Shown piece by piece: positions 1-10,148 of a DNA stretch of 64,000 nt. A model generated the notes under the pieces. That model did not search any database. It saw only the letters and a program-made list of their open reading frames with translations, and was not told where the DNA came from. How positions within the stretch are numbered: position 1 is the stretch's first letter; each line of letters starts with the position of its first letter. The DNA comes from a bacterium (GTDB lineage: Bacteria; Zixibacteria; MSB-5A5; GN15; FEB-12). The stretch is from assembly GCA_016708025.1 (NCBI GenBank), contig JADJGQ010000001.1, positions 1,116,001 through 1,180,000 of the forward strand. Direction: 5' to 3'. The position numbers and the translations under genes are program-made.

Positions 1-3000
1 GCATCGGCCTGGTCGTAGAGTTCATCTGTGGCGAAGACCGCGTCACGGGCGTTGTCCGATACAGAAACAGCCAGCAACTTCAGACGAGAGTCGGACGGAA
101 GCTGAATCTGGGTCGTTCCCGCAATGGTCGGTACAGCGACTTCATATAGATAGGTGAACTTGTAGATGTCGTTTTTGCCGTCGGAAGTGTGACGATGTGC
201 TCCCGCCCATGCAATCGGAGTCTGATTGATGTAGGCAGGGAGAATCTCATCTCGAGTGTCGACCATGCGGCCATTAACCATTCGATTCTCCCACTGACCA
301 ACCGGCTCTGTATACTCGTGCAGACGCACTGGATACGGTGCCGCCGCGCCACCAGAGGCAACTGGAGTGATATGCGCTTCAACCGGACCACCAGTCGCCA
401 TCATCAGTAAGTGTGCCTGACGCCACTTTCCGGCGGGAAGGTCAAGCTTCTGTCCGTCGCATGAGACGATATTGGGGGCGCCATCGGTTTTGGGGCCGAA
501 GACAAACTTGACGCCACGATAGGTGAGTGTATCCGGGAGCAGTTCGCCGGCGAGAGAGTTGCCGGAGCCATCGATGTTGCCATCGGTTTTGTTGGCATCG
601 GTGGAGATGCCATCGAGATTGTATGGAAGTGCGACAGGCTGAGAAACCAAAGGCTGGACCATCATCATGCGATTGGTGCCAAGCCGGACAGCAAACGCTT
701 TCGGCTGGAACGGAGTTAGCGAGAAGGTGAGCTTGTCTTTGGCGGCGACAGCCGTCCCGATCTCTTCTTCCTGACCATTGACTTCGCGAGCGGAGACAAC
801 CGGACGGCCGAAGTTGATGGTGATGTTGTCGGCGGGTTTCCCCTGTAGTTCGCGAACGCGAATGATGATCTCATCGGAGGTCTCGGCCATCTTGACAGCG
901 TTGACCATCACCTGCTGAGTCGGCTTGTCGTTCTGCGTCAGCGACAGAAGCGAGTGCGATTTGCCCAGTTTGCCAGGATGCTGCGGAACCTCGTAGACCT
1001 GGAGCGGCTGGTTGAGACGTGCGGCTTGCCATGGGATGTCGGATTCCAGCACCGGGCCGGTGTGACCGGCGATGGCAAACGTGAAAGTCATGGTTTCCTA
1101 TATCCTGTGAGCTCTGGTCGCCGACCCAGTTCCAGGAGTCAAAGACGCCGGGAGTGTGGATGAGTGTTAAGCGCAGGGTCTGGTTGTCGGGGTGGTCCCA
1201 GCCGTATTTGCAGTCATTGAGAATAGAGACGCCGTAGGAGTTGTCGGTGGCGGTCTGGTCGGCCCACATATGGCCGGGGACTTCGTATTTCTCTTTCTTG
1301 TTAATGCCACGCTTGATTGAGCCGAGGCCGAGGTCGTAGGTGACGGTATCGTCGACGCCGTTCAGTTTAAAGGCGGCTTTGAGGAGAGTTTCTTTTTCGG
1401 CCCAGTCGACATTATTAATGAACTCTATCCGGTCACCGGCGGAACCGGCGGCGAGGCGGATGATGGTCTCGTAGGTGGAGTTGTTGTGCGTGCGGGTGAT
1501 TTTGATTGCGCCGCGGACGGGACCGGATTCGATAACTTCGATCTCTCCTGGATCGTTGTATACTAGTTGGTTTACTCCACTAAGTATATCTTCGTATTGA
1601 ATTTCCCAAGCGGGCCACTGACGGGGTTTGTTGTAGATCAATTGCCATTCGATAGGAGCAGCGAGGAGAATCTTATTAGCGAGTTTGTCATAAATTCCTC
1701 CGACACCGTTTCTGTTCATTGATACATCATATCGTTCGTTTCCAAGAAATGTCTTGCCCGATGCTTTACTATACACAGAGATTTTTGCGATTTCCGGACC
1801 AACATCGGGAGTCGATTTGTTTTCGCGAATGTCGAAAACACCATAGCCCACAGGTGGAAGCTTGGCCAGAAAGATGACTTTCTGTTTTCCTTCATTATCT
1901 GTAATCAATTGACTGGGAATTTGTTTGCCGTGCGAATCGATAACTGTCGCAGAGGCGTACGGACAATCGACTTCAACGACATCTTCTCTATCGATCGCGA
2001 GGGGGTTGTAGACGACGACTGTTTTTCCTTTACCACGAGTATCCAATGCAGGAGTGATAGCGGAGATGGCATCGGTTTGGATATTGGCAAACTGGTTGAG
2101 CGATAGCAGTTCGTCGGACCAGGAATATTCGTATGCCTCGGGGATGGATGTTCCGGTCAGGTCATCATGGAATTGATGCCAGAGGAAGCGGACCCACGCC
2201 TCACGAAGGGTTTCGCGCGGGTAGGTGTAGCCATTAAGCAAAGAAGCGGTGACGGCGGCACGCTCGGCGGCATCGGCAAGTTGTTCGTTGCGACGGTTCC
2301 AGCGCTTCATGGCGGCCTGCGAGGTGTAACATCCGACGCCGTGGCGGGTCATCACCAGTTCGCCGTCGTATTTCTGCAATTTGGCATTGGGGAACTCGCC
2401 AACTAGTTTGGGGAGATCATCGGCGCCTACGGAGGCGACAGTCATGGGGCCATCAGACTTGATTGACTTCTGGAGCCAATCGACCGTGAGGGATTCCGGT
2501 GCGCCGCCGACATCGCCGGTGCCGATGTACATATACGACAGATAGGCGCCGGTCTCTTTGCCAAGTTGATTGGCCATATTCAGCCAGGTGGTATCGCGAG
2601 AGAGGTCATCTTTGATCTTAGCGACATAGTTTCCGGTCTTGAGTCCCGCGATAACGGTGGAGCCATCGACCCCCTGCCATTCACCAATAGAGAATGGGAC
2701 GGGGACGGAGCAACCCCAGGTAAGCTTCTGCGTGGAGAAGCTTTTCAGCCCGCAATGATTCGCAATTGATGGAAGGGCGTAGCCAAAGCCGAAGCAGTCG
2801 GGCATGAAGATATCGTAGCTCTGTTTGCCGAACTCTTTCTTGTAGAAGCCATTGCCATACAATGCGTGGCGGGTGAGGGATTCGAATGACGGGATGTTAA
2901 CATCGCAGGCATCAACCCAGGCACCGGTGACACGCCAGCGGCCATCGGCGATATATTTCTTGAGGCGGGCGTAGTCTTCCGGGTAGTACTCTCTCATGAG

Positions 3001-3255
3001 CTGGTAGCGGAAGGCGCCCTCAAAACTGAAGACATAATCAGGATAGAGGTCAAGGAGCTTGAAGTTGTCGTGAAGAGTATTCGGGATGTACTCTTCAATA
3101 GTGTTCTTGATGGTCCATCGCCACTGGGTGTCCAGATGGGCGGTGCTGACAACGCCGACTTTCGGTTTCGGGGTGGCAGTGTCCTGCGCCTGGGCGAGGA
3201 CGGCGGAAGTCAACAGGATGACCGCCAGGAAACAGATTGGTAAAATGCTACGCAC
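1..3255 (-). CDS. Secreted GH38 alpha-mannosidase, one apparent frameshift, C-terminus beyond window
   Basis: A glycoside hydrolase family 38 enzyme predicted to remove alpha-mannose from glycans outside the cytoplasm. A Sec signal (MRSILPICFLAVILLTSAVLA) precedes the catalytic domain. That domain has the N-terminal metal motif AHLDTQWRW near residue 38 and the family's aspartate-containing MPDCFGFG motif near residue 150. The first frame reads well for about 724 codons and then turns into unrelated sequence. Removing one base near 1083 restores a sensible frame (HDF then TFAIAGHTGPVLESD), which I translated without a stop to base 1. The last part is beta-rich, as expected for GH38 C-terminal domains. 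It lies 14 bp after the ABC permease, so it is probably the last gene of a sugar-uptake operon. The indel may be a sequencing error or a real inactivation. The family call is secure; the exact substrate is not known. Confidence 0.85.
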
Positions 3256-3269
3256 GGGTGCGCTCCTTG

Positions 3270-4652
3270 CTATGACGACGTTACCTTGCTATTCGATCTG
3301 TCCGGGCCGGATGTGCGAAGGCGATGCATCAGCCCTTTCTGTTTTAATCTATCAAAAAGAACGGCGGCGAGAATCACCAGACCGAGGACGACCTTTTGCG
3401 TGTAGGTCTCGATATTGGTGAGGTTCATGCCGTTCTGAATGACCGCAATAATGAAGGCACCGATGAGGGTGCCAATGATTTTCCCTTCTCCCCCGCTCAG
3501 GCTGGTTCCGCCGACAACTACGGCGGCGATGACATATAACTCGTAGGTGAGGCCGTATGTTGGGGCGCCGGACTTGAGTTGTGAGGCCATGATAATTCCA
3601 CCCAGTCCAGCCAGCAGACCACAGAGGGTGTAGACAAAAAGCAGAACACGATTGACATTGATACCGGCAAGACGTGCGGCCTCGGGATTTCCGCCGACAG
3701 CATAGATGTAGCGTCCAAGGACAGAGCGCTCCATCAGGACCCAGGCGAAGAAATAGAGAAGCAACATCAGGAGGACCGCAATGGGAAGGTCGAGCAGTGG
3801 TTCCGTTCCTCGACCGAGCCAGACGAAGTTGTCCGGGAGCTGGTAGATAGGCTTCCCTTGCGAAATGATATAGGCGATGCCTGCGGCGACCTGCATCATG
3901 GCGAGCGTGGCGATAAATGGTGGGATCTTGAAGCCGGTGATCATGAGGCCACTGAAGGCGCCTGTCAATGCACAGGCGACCAGTGCGGCGAATGCGGCCA
4001 CCAGTATGCCGAAACTTGAGATCTCGGTGCCGCCAAGTGCTCCGGCGACCCAGGCGATGACGACGGCGGAAAGCGCGATGAGACTTCCGACGGAGAGATC
4101 AATCCCGGCAGTGATGATCACCATGGTCATGCCGATGGCGACAATTGCAATCACGACAATCTGGTTGGCGACATTGCGCAGATTATCTGCCAGAAGGAAA
4201 GTTGGCCAGTGTTGTTTGGGCGGAGTAAGTATCTGCGCTCCGGAGATCGGCGGAATGTCGCGGAATCCCAGGACAATAGGGCGAGTAGCATCGGTCGTGA
4301 CCACAGCAGTGACGGCCGGTCCAGTAGTATCCCCGGAAACCTCGGTTCTCAAGTCGGATGGTTCACCCACCAAGCCGGCGGCATTGTAGCCGTCGGCTCG
4401 AAGAAGTCTCTTCATTTCATTCGCAAATTCCAGCTCGGCCGGACTCAGCCCTGCAAGGATGAGAATTCTGCCTTCGTGCGGATAGAGGGCGATTACCTCT
4501 TTGCTAAGTAGTTCGGCTCCCTTTTTGCCGGTAGTGGTTTGTTCCGTTACAGTCAATGCTGAAAAGAGGATGCAGAGGAGGACGAGGACAATCAGCATCC
4601 CGTAATCAGAGAGGAGGCGAGTGAATGCGGAATCGCGTCGTTGGTTGCTCAT
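3270..4652 (-). CDS. Ribose/galactose-type ABC transporter permease with large periplasmic insertion
   Basis: Inner-membrane permease of the RbsC/MglC (BPD_transp_2) family that would move a monosaccharide or related ligand inward. The family core is clear from about residue 165, including IITAGIDLSVGSLIALSAV and a late GGTSLSGGEGKIIGTLIGA motif. It has 460 residues, while RbsC homologues are usually near 320. The surplus is a soluble stretch of roughly 125 residues between the first membrane helix (about 18-36) and the second, presumably periplasmic. The start overlaps the stop of the upstream ATPase as ATGA, implying translational coupling. Function of the insertion is unknown; it could contact the binding protein. 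Confidence 0.88.
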   Translation of the reverse strand: MSNQRRDSAFTRLLSDYGMLIVLVLLCILFSALTVTEQTTTGKKGAELLSKEVIALYPHEGRILILAGLSPAELEFANEMKRLLRADGYNAAGLVGEPSDLRTEVSGDTTGPAVTAVVTTDATRPIVLGFRDIPPISGAQILTPPKQHWPTFLLADNLRNVANQIVVIAIVAIGMTMVIITAGIDLSVGSLIALSAVVIAWVAGALGGTEISSFGILVAAFAALVACALTGAFSGLMITGFKIPPFIATLAMMQVAAGIAYIISQGKPIYQLPDNFVWLGRGTEPLLDLPIAVLLMLLLYFFAWVLMERSVLGRYIYAVGGNPEAARLAGINVNRVLLFVYTLCGLLAGLGGIIMASQLKSGAPTYGLTYELYVIAAVVVGGTSLSGGEGKIIGTLIGAFIIAVIQNGMNLTNIETYTQKVVLGLVILAAVLFDRLKQKGLMHRLRTSGPDRSNSKVTSS

Positions 4653-6136
4653 ACGGCCATCGCCATGATCTGTTCCTGGGTTGCGGAAGAAACATCAGTG
4701 ATCTCGCCGGAGAGTGTTCCGGCTTTCATGACGATGATGCGATCGGACATGCCGAGGATCTCAGGGAGCTCTGATGAAATCAAGAGAATCACTTTCCCTT
4801 GTGCGGCGAGTTTTCGGATGAGGAGATACATTTCGAACTTGGCGCCGACATCGATACCGCGAGTCGGTTCATCGAAGATCAGAACCTGCGAGTCAACCTC
4901 GAGCCATCGCGCGACAAGGAGCTTTTGCTGATTGCCACCGGACAAGGATTCGGCTCGCTGGCGGGGGCTGGAGATTTTTATAGCGAGAGCCTGGCGGTGG
5001 GATTCGAATCGGGCTGCTTCTTTGGCGCGGTCGAGGAGACCAAATCGGGACCAGCGTTTGACGCTGGAGATGGAGAAGTTCTCGCGTGCGGAGGCACAGA
5101 GTACCAGTCCCTGTCCTTTGCGATCCTCGGTTAGCAGGCAAATCCCGGCGCGGATAGCATCTTGTGGAGAATGCAGGGTGAGCGGTCGGCCATCCAGCAG
5201 AACGTCGCCAGTCTCTTTTGGGTCGGCACCAAAAACGAGTCTGGCCATTTCGGTTCGTCCGGCGCCCATCAGACCGGCAAAGCCGATAATCTCCCCTGCC
5301 CTGGCGGTAAAGGTGATCCCCCTTACTTTGCCGCCGGAAAGCGAATTCACCTGCAGACGAACTTCGCCAGGCGTTGTAGAGTATTTGGGGAATTCGTCAT
5401 CGAGCGAGCGCCCGACCATCAGCTCGATCAGCGTCCGTCGGTTCATGCCCGACGCGTTTTGGCTGGTGAGAGTGACACCATCACGCATCACAGTTATCCG
5501 GTCGGCGATTTCAAGGACCTCATCGAGCCGGTGACTGATAAAGAGGATACCTATCCCCTGGGCGGTGAGTTTCCGAAGGATGCCGAAAAGCTTGGCGACC
5601 TCACGAGGGGTGAGGGCGGCGGTGGGTTCATCCATGATCAGAATGCGGGCATCAACCAGCAGGGCGCGCGCGATCTCGATAAGTTGTTGTTCTGAGACTG
5701 ACAGAGTGGAGACGCGGGAGTCGGGGTGAAGAGTCAGGCCGAGACGGGTGAGAATCTCCTGTGCTTTGACAAATTCCTGTCCCGATTGCAGCGCGCCGAA
5801 GCGGGTCTGTTCTCTGCCGAGGAAGAGATTTGCTGCAATTGACATTGCGGGGACAAGGGTGAATTCCTGATAGATGGCGACGATGCCAGCGCGGTGGGCA
5901 TCGATCGGCGACTGGAAGCGGCAGAGGTGGCCATCAATGCTGACCTCTCCCCCGTCGGGTTGGTGGACGCCGGTGAGGATCTTGATGAGCGTACTTTTCC
6001 CGGCGCCATTCTCTCCGACGAGCGCATGGATCTCCCCGGCTCGGAGCTGCAGTGAGCCATCTTTAATAGCCTGGACGCCCGGGAATGCTTTATGCAGACC
6101 GGAGACTTCCAGCAGTACGGGAGGATTTGTATTCAC
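4649..6136 (-). CDS. Sugar ABC transporter ATPase, two fused nucleotide-binding domains
   Basis: Cytoplasmic ATPase of the RbsA/MglA type driving the adjacent permease. Two ABC domains lie in one 495-residue chain. The first has Walker A GENGAGKST, a signature-like LSVSEQQ and Walker B ILIMDEPTAAL. The second has the signature LSGGNQQK and Walker B VLIFDEPTRGID, and as usual for this family its Walker A is degenerate (GLMGAGRTE). The length matches the family norm of about 500. It sits between the binding-protein gene (29 bp away) and the permease (4-bp overlap). The ligand cannot be read from the sequence; the downstream alpha-mannosidase suggests mannose or a manno-oligosaccharide product. 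Confidence 0.93.
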   Translation of the reverse strand: MNTNPPVLLEVSGLHKAFPGVQAIKDGSLQLRAGEIHALVGENGAGKSTLIKILTGVHQPDGGEVSIDGHLCRFQSPIDAHRAGIVAIYQEFTLVPAMSIAANLFLGREQTRFGALQSGQEFVKAQEILTRLGLTLHPDSRVSTLSVSEQQLIEIARALLVDARILIMDEPTAALTPREVAKLFGILRKLTAQGIGILFISHRLDEVLEIADRITVMRDGVTLTSQNASGMNRRTLIELMVGRSLDDEFPKYSTTPGEVRLQVNSLSGGKVRGITFTARAGEIIGFAGLMGAGRTEMARLVFGADPKETGDVLLDGRPLTLHSPQDAIRAGICLLTEDRKGQGLVLCASARENFSISSVKRWSRFGLLDRAKEAARFESHRQALAIKISSPRQRAESLSGGNQQKLLVARWLEVDSQVLIFDEPTRGIDVGAKFEMYLLIRKLAAQGKVILLISSELPEILGMSDRIIVMKAGTLSGEITDVSSATQEQIMAMAV

Positions 6137-6165
6137 AGACTGCCCAACCAGTCACTCGTCCGTGT

Positions 6166-7131
6166 TTACTGAGCATCCGCCTGGGTGAAGAGGCCGCATG
6201 GAATCAAAATAGTCGAAGGGACCTGTCCACCGGCGATGTAGGTGGCGACGGCCTCGATCGTTTTGCTTCCGATCTCGTGCGGTTTCTGGATCACATCAGC
6301 GTGAATCTTCCCTGCCTTGATCGCTTCGCGGGCTTCCGGAACAGCATCAAAGCCAATGATCTTCACTTGGCCCTGTTTGCCTGCTTTTTCGACAGCGGCA
6401 AGGGCACCAAGGGCGGAGTCATCGTTGATACCGAAGATAGCCTTCAGATCAGGATTGGACTGAAGAACATCTTCGGTAGTCCGGAAGGCTTGATCTTTGA
6501 CGCCATGGCCGGAAAGCTTGGCTACTATTTGAATGCCGGGGTGCAGAGCGATCTCATCTTCGAATCCCTTAACACGCTGAATCACCGATTCGACCTCGGG
6601 ATGGTCAATGATCGCTACTTTTCCCTGGCCACCGAGCGCTTCGACGAGAGCCTGGGCGGCCAGTTTGCCACCGGCGAGATTGTCAGAGGCGACATGGGAG
6701 ACAATCTGCACGCCCTCGGCCAAACAGGCGATGTCGGCTGTGAATACAGGAATGCCAGCATCGTTGGCAGCTTTGATCGCGGTGCCGATCGAGCGAGAAT
6801 CGGTTGGCGAGACGATGATAGCGTTGACTTTCTTAACGATGAAGTCCTGGAGCTGATCTTTCTGCTTGGCGACATCAAATTCGCCGGCAGTGATCAGTAG
6901 CTCATAATTGTGTGCTTTGGCGGCTTCGAGCAAGCCTGCCTCGAGATCCTGATAGAACGGATGAGTTCGTGTCAGGAGGGAAACGCCGATTGTCAGTTTG
7001 GCTGGCGCGGCAGTCTGATCAGAACCGGATTTGTCGCCGTCGGATTTGGAACAGCCAAAGGAACTAATGAGGATGAGCAGACTCGTCAGGAAGATACCTG
7101 CGAGAGTGAACGGAGAGAATCGAGTACGCAT
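6166..7131 (-). CDS. Sugar-binding lipoprotein of the RbsB type
   Basis: Periplasmic, membrane-anchored solute-binding protein for the adjacent importer. I start it at the ATG at 7131 because a GGAGAC ribosome-binding site lies just upstream and the protein then begins with a lipoprotein signal ending ISSFGC. The longer reading frame would add 21 residues before the signal. The mature part follows a type I periplasmic-binding fold: an opening strand LTIGVSLLTRTHPFYQDL, then IIVSPTDSRS, the hinge-region segment KAIFGINDDSALGA, and VKIIGFDA. This is the Peripla_BP_4 sugar group. It is the first gene of the operon, in the usual binding protein, ATPase, permease order. Ligand not determinable. 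Confidence 0.88.
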   Translation of the reverse strand: MRTRFSPFTLAGIFLTSLLILISSFGCSKSDGDKSGSDQTAAPAKLTIGVSLLTRTHPFYQDLEAGLLEAAKAHNYELLITAGEFDVAKQKDQLQDFIVKKVNAIIVSPTDSRSIGTAIKAANDAGIPVFTADIACLAEGVQIVSHVASDNLAGGKLAAQALVEALGGQGKVAIIDHPEVESVIQRVKGFEDEIALHPGIQIVAKLSGHGVKDQAFRTTEDVLQSNPDLKAIFGINDDSALGALAAVEKAGKQGQVKIIGFDAVPEAREAIKAGKIHADVIQKPHEIGSKTIEAVATYIAGGQVPSTILIPCGLFTQADAQ

Positions 7132-7215
7132 AGTGTCTCCACGTGCAGCACTTGAGGGTCCGAAAAGGTGCGACGGTACTGTCCTTCCTGACAATCAAGC
7201 CGTCCACCAGCAAGT

Positions 7216-7244
7216 AGCATAACACAGAACCGGTAGCTTGGCAA
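7216..7244 (-). promoter_or_regulatory. Likely sigma-70 type promoter of the sugar operon
   Basis: On the minus strand TTGCCA is followed after 17 bases by TATGCT, about 85 bases upstream of the binding-protein start at 7131. Both boxes are close to consensus. No operator repeat was recognised nearby. Read by eye only. Confidence 0.45.
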
Positions 7245-7272
7245 TCCCCAATGAGATGCGCAGAAGAACTAC

Positions 7273-8850
7273 TTGCTGAAATCCGGGGGAAAATCTACCT
7301 TTCGCGAGATGAAAGAGGTGAATCAGGAAACAAATTCACAGCCAGCAGGTGGTAACGGAAGGGAGTCTCTCTTCTGGTGGGCGGCATTGGTTATCGGGTT
7401 GGTGGCGATGGTTATCCACAATTACCGGATCATGCCCTGGATGCTGGATGACGCGTTTATTTCTTTCCGGTACAGCGAGAATTTCGCATCCGGGAATGGG
7501 TTGGTTTTCAACCTGGGCGAGCGGGTCGAGGGATATACGACCTTTCTCTGGGTCTTTTTGCTGGGAATCGGCAACTGGCTTGGGATGGAGACCGTTTCCC
7601 TGGCTCGGATATTGGGGTGGTTGGCGGCACTGGCGACGATCGGATTAGTTGCGGTCAGCTATCGGATAATTAGCGGGGTTTCTCGGTCTGTCTCGGGTCT
7701 GGCGGTGCTTCTGCTGTGTTCCTGCGGCGTGTTTACTCCCTGGCCGAGTTCAGGAATGGAAGCTTCACTCTTCGGGCTGCTGATCCTGTTAACGATACAG
7801 GTTTATGCAACAGACAAGTACCTGCGTCCATCCGTTCGTTTTGCGACAGCAGGCATACTGGCGGCGCTGGTGGTGATGACACGGCCGGAGGGAATCCTTC
7901 TGGTCGGTTTGATAGGGTTACACGCCATGTATCGCATACTTAGGAAACAAGAACGGGAAGCGAGCTATCTGCTGGCGACGTTTCTGGTTGTCTATGGTGC
8001 GTTTTTTGTGTGGCGCTACTCCTATTATGGTTTCCTGCTTCCAAACACCTTTTATGCGAAGGTAGGCTCAAGCGCGGCGCAATTGGTGCGTGGGAGTGAT
8101 TATCTTGGGGAGATGGCAATCGTCGTATGGCCCCTGTTTCTGCTGGCGGCAATAGCTGTCTGGAAGGGATTACTGAAGCGAAGTGTTTTCTTCCTACTGG
8201 GCGGCGCGTATCTGGTGCTGCATATAGTCTATATCTGGCTGGTGGGAGGAGATTGCATGCCGGCATTTCGGTTTCTTGCGCCGGTAGTTCCGCTTTTGGT
8301 GTTGGCGACTGCGAACGGAATTGATTCGCTGCGAATACGTAAGGTGTTAGTCAGTGCGATAATCGTGCTGGTAGTTGGGTTCAATCTTTACCAGATGATG
8401 TTTGCATTTCCCATCACTGGCCATATCCAAGCGGACAAAGTCGCGATCCGAGGAAAGGAAGTTGGGCTCTGGTTGAAAGAGAATCTTCTGCCGGGGAGTC
8501 TGGTTGCCACCAATACTGCAGGGACTATTCCCTACTATTCAGGGTTGCCCGTAGTCGATATGCTTGGCCTGAATGATGTGACGATAGCTCACCGGAAGGT
8601 GGCTGACATGGGAAGCGGTTTGGCCGGACATGAAAAAGGGGACGGTAGATATGTGCTTGGAAGGAATCCAGCGGTCATTCAGTTCCATTCGAGTCTAGGC
8701 CGACTGGAGCCGAGCTTTCTGAGTGATCGGGAGTTGGTGGAGTTACCGGAGTTTCATCGGCTTTATCAGCCAGTTTCGATCTATATACCATCGCTGGCTG
8801 AACGGGCGGTTTTGTATGTGCGAAACGATATCCGTCTGCCTGGCGAATAG
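7273..8850 (+). CDS. GT-C fold membrane glycosyltransferase (AftB/PMT-like)
   Basis: Multi-pass inner-membrane protein expected to transfer a sugar from a polyprenyl-phosphate donor on the outer face of the membrane. After a first hydrophobic helix (about 33-50) comes the segment LDDAFISFRYSENFASGNG followed by GERVEGYTTFLW. Its Asp-Asp at residues 59-60 occupies the position of the catalytic acidic pair in GT-C enzymes such as mycobacterial AftB. About ten more hydrophobic segments follow, with a soluble C-terminal portion. The frame opens with TTG at 7273; an ATG at 7309 is an alternative, and neither has a strong ribosome-binding site. It stands alone, convergent with the phosphatase gene (8 bp apart). 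Acceptor and donor are unknown. Confidence 0.72.
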   Translation: MLKSGGKSTFREMKEVNQETNSQPAGGNGRESLFWWAALVIGLVAMVIHNYRIMPWMLDDAFISFRYSENFASGNGLVFNLGERVEGYTTFLWVFLLGIGNWLGMETVSLARILGWLAALATIGLVAVSYRIISGVSRSVSGLAVLLLCSCGVFTPWPSSGMEASLFGLLILLTIQVYATDKYLRPSVRFATAGILAALVVMTRPEGILLVGLIGLHAMYRILRKQEREASYLLATFLVVYGAFFVWRYSYYGFLLPNTFYAKVGSSAAQLVRGSDYLGEMAIVVWPLFLLAAIAVWKGLLKRSVFFLLGGAYLVLHIVYIWLVGGDCMPAFRFLAPVVPLLVLATANGIDSLRIRKVLVSAIIVLVVGFNLYQMMFAFPITGHIQADKVAIRGKEVGLWLKENLLPGSLVATNTAGTIPYYSGLPVVDMLGLNDVTIAHRKVADMGSGLAGHEKGDGRYVLGRNPAVIQFHSSLGRLEPSFLSDRELVELPEFHRLYQPVSIYIPSLAERAVLYVRNDIRLPGE

Positions 8851-8858
8851 TCAGTGAA

Positions 8859-10148
8859 TCAGGCGAGTCGGGCGATCAGTACAGTGATATCATCCGAGGG
8901 GGACTGTTTTCCGACAAAGGCGGTGATATCGCCGAGAATACGTTCGGCCCAGTCTTTGGCGGTCGGACTGAGAGTGGATGCGTAGACCTGCAGTAATCGA
9001 TCATCCCCATACATCTGGTCATTTTCATTGAGCGCCTCGGTCACACCATCGCTGTAAAGGCAGATAGCCCTAATTCCGGCAAGCGGGACTTGATGTACGG
9101 TATATTGGCAATCCGGAAGAACGCCGATGAGGAGATCGGCCTCGGAATTGCTCGTGACTTCTCCCTTTTCTGTTAAGAAGAGCGGGACCAGGTGGCCGGC
9201 ATTAACGAAATCAAATGTCTTCTTCTGAGTATTAACGATGCCAAAAAGGGCAGTCAAAAACTGACCGGGGCGGGCAAACTGGCAGATCAAGCGGTTCAGG
9301 CGAACGGCCATCTCGGCGATGTTGGTCTCCCCTTCCATGGAGAGTTGTGATCGAAGAACGGCCTGAGCGTTAGCCATAAGGAGCGATGCGGGTGTCCCTT
9401 TACCGGAAACATCACCAACAGAGAGAAAAAAGTGATGATCATCGAGTTTCACGATATCAAAGAAATCTCCTCCCACCTCTTTGGCCGGGATATTGATGCC
9501 GTGAATATCAATTGAATCGGCACTGATGCTTGCCTTAGGGAGAAAGCCCTGTTGGATGGAGTGGGCCAGTTTCAGTTCCTCTTCGACGACCCGCAGTTGT
9601 TGTTCTTTCTCGAAGAGGCGGGCGTTTTCAACGACCTGGGCGGTCTGGACGCCGACGATCGCGAGGAAGCGTTTATCGTTATCGGTAAAGCCATCCTGGG
9701 ATTTTTTGTTGAAGAGCGCCAGGACGCCGATCAGACCTGTTCGCGCCATGAGCGGAGCGGCCAGGATGGACTTCAACCCCATGGCGTCGAAATCGATGCC
9801 GCGGAAGCGATCATCGGTCATGGGAGAATTGCACACCAGGACGGTCTTGTTCTTGATCATCCAGCCGGTAAGGCTGAGGTTGAGGCGAAGAGGGATCCCG
9901 CCGGTATCGGGGGTAAACTCACGTACAAAGGTCTTGAAGTCGGCGGCGCCAGTCATATCCGATTGCTGGAGAAGGAAGACTCCCCCCTGCACGGCGCCTA
10001 CGCGCTTGAGGCAGTGGTCGAGGATCGACTGGGTGATGGCGTCGACCTTCATGGTGACATTGACGGCGTTGGCGATCTGGTTAAGCGAGGTAAGTTCCTC
10101 GACCGCCTGTTTTAGTCGCTGTAACTCAAGGTCACTGATATTCGGCAT
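8859..10148 (-). CDS. GAF domain plus SpoIIE-type PP2C serine phosphatase
   Basis: Cytoplasmic regulatory phosphatase of the RsbU/SpoIIE group, which typically dephosphorylates an anti-sigma-factor antagonist. A GAF sensor occupies about residues 20-170 (NAVNVTMKVDAITQSILDHC to FLAIVGVQTAQVVENARLF). A short helical linker leads to the phosphatase domain (about 215-427). That domain shows EVGGDFFDI, VGDVSGKGTPASLLMA, NAGHLVPL, YSDGVTEA and SDDITVLI, covering the metal-binding acidic residues. No membrane segment and no response-regulator receiver domain were seen. No STAS or HATPase partner is encoded nearby, so its target is not identifiable here. Confidence 0.9.
   Translation of the reverse strand: MPNISDLELQRLKQAVEELTSLNQIANAVNVTMKVDAITQSILDHCLKRVGAVQGGVFLLQQSDMTGAADFKTFVREFTPDTGGIPLRLNLSLTGWMIKNKTVLVCNSPMTDDRFRGIDFDAMGLKSILAAPLMARTGLIGVLALFNKKSQDGFTDNDKRFLAIVGVQTAQVVENARLFEKEQQLRVVEEELKLAHSIQQGFLPKASISADSIDIHGINIPAKEVGGDFFDIVKLDDHHFFLSVGDVSGKGTPASLLMANAQAVLRSQLSMEGETNIAEMAVRLNRLICQFARPGQFLTALFGIVNTQKKTFDFVNAGHLVPLFLTEKGEVTSNSEADLLIGVLPDCQYTVHQVPLAGIRAICLYSDGVTEALNENDQMYGDDRLLQVYASTLSPTAKDWAERILGDITAFVGKQSPSDDITVLIARLA

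Noticed and set aside
6085..6900. A 271-residue plus-strand frame opposite the binding-protein gene
   Set aside because: It runs antisense to a clear solute-binding protein and the end of the ATPase gene, and has no motif of its own.
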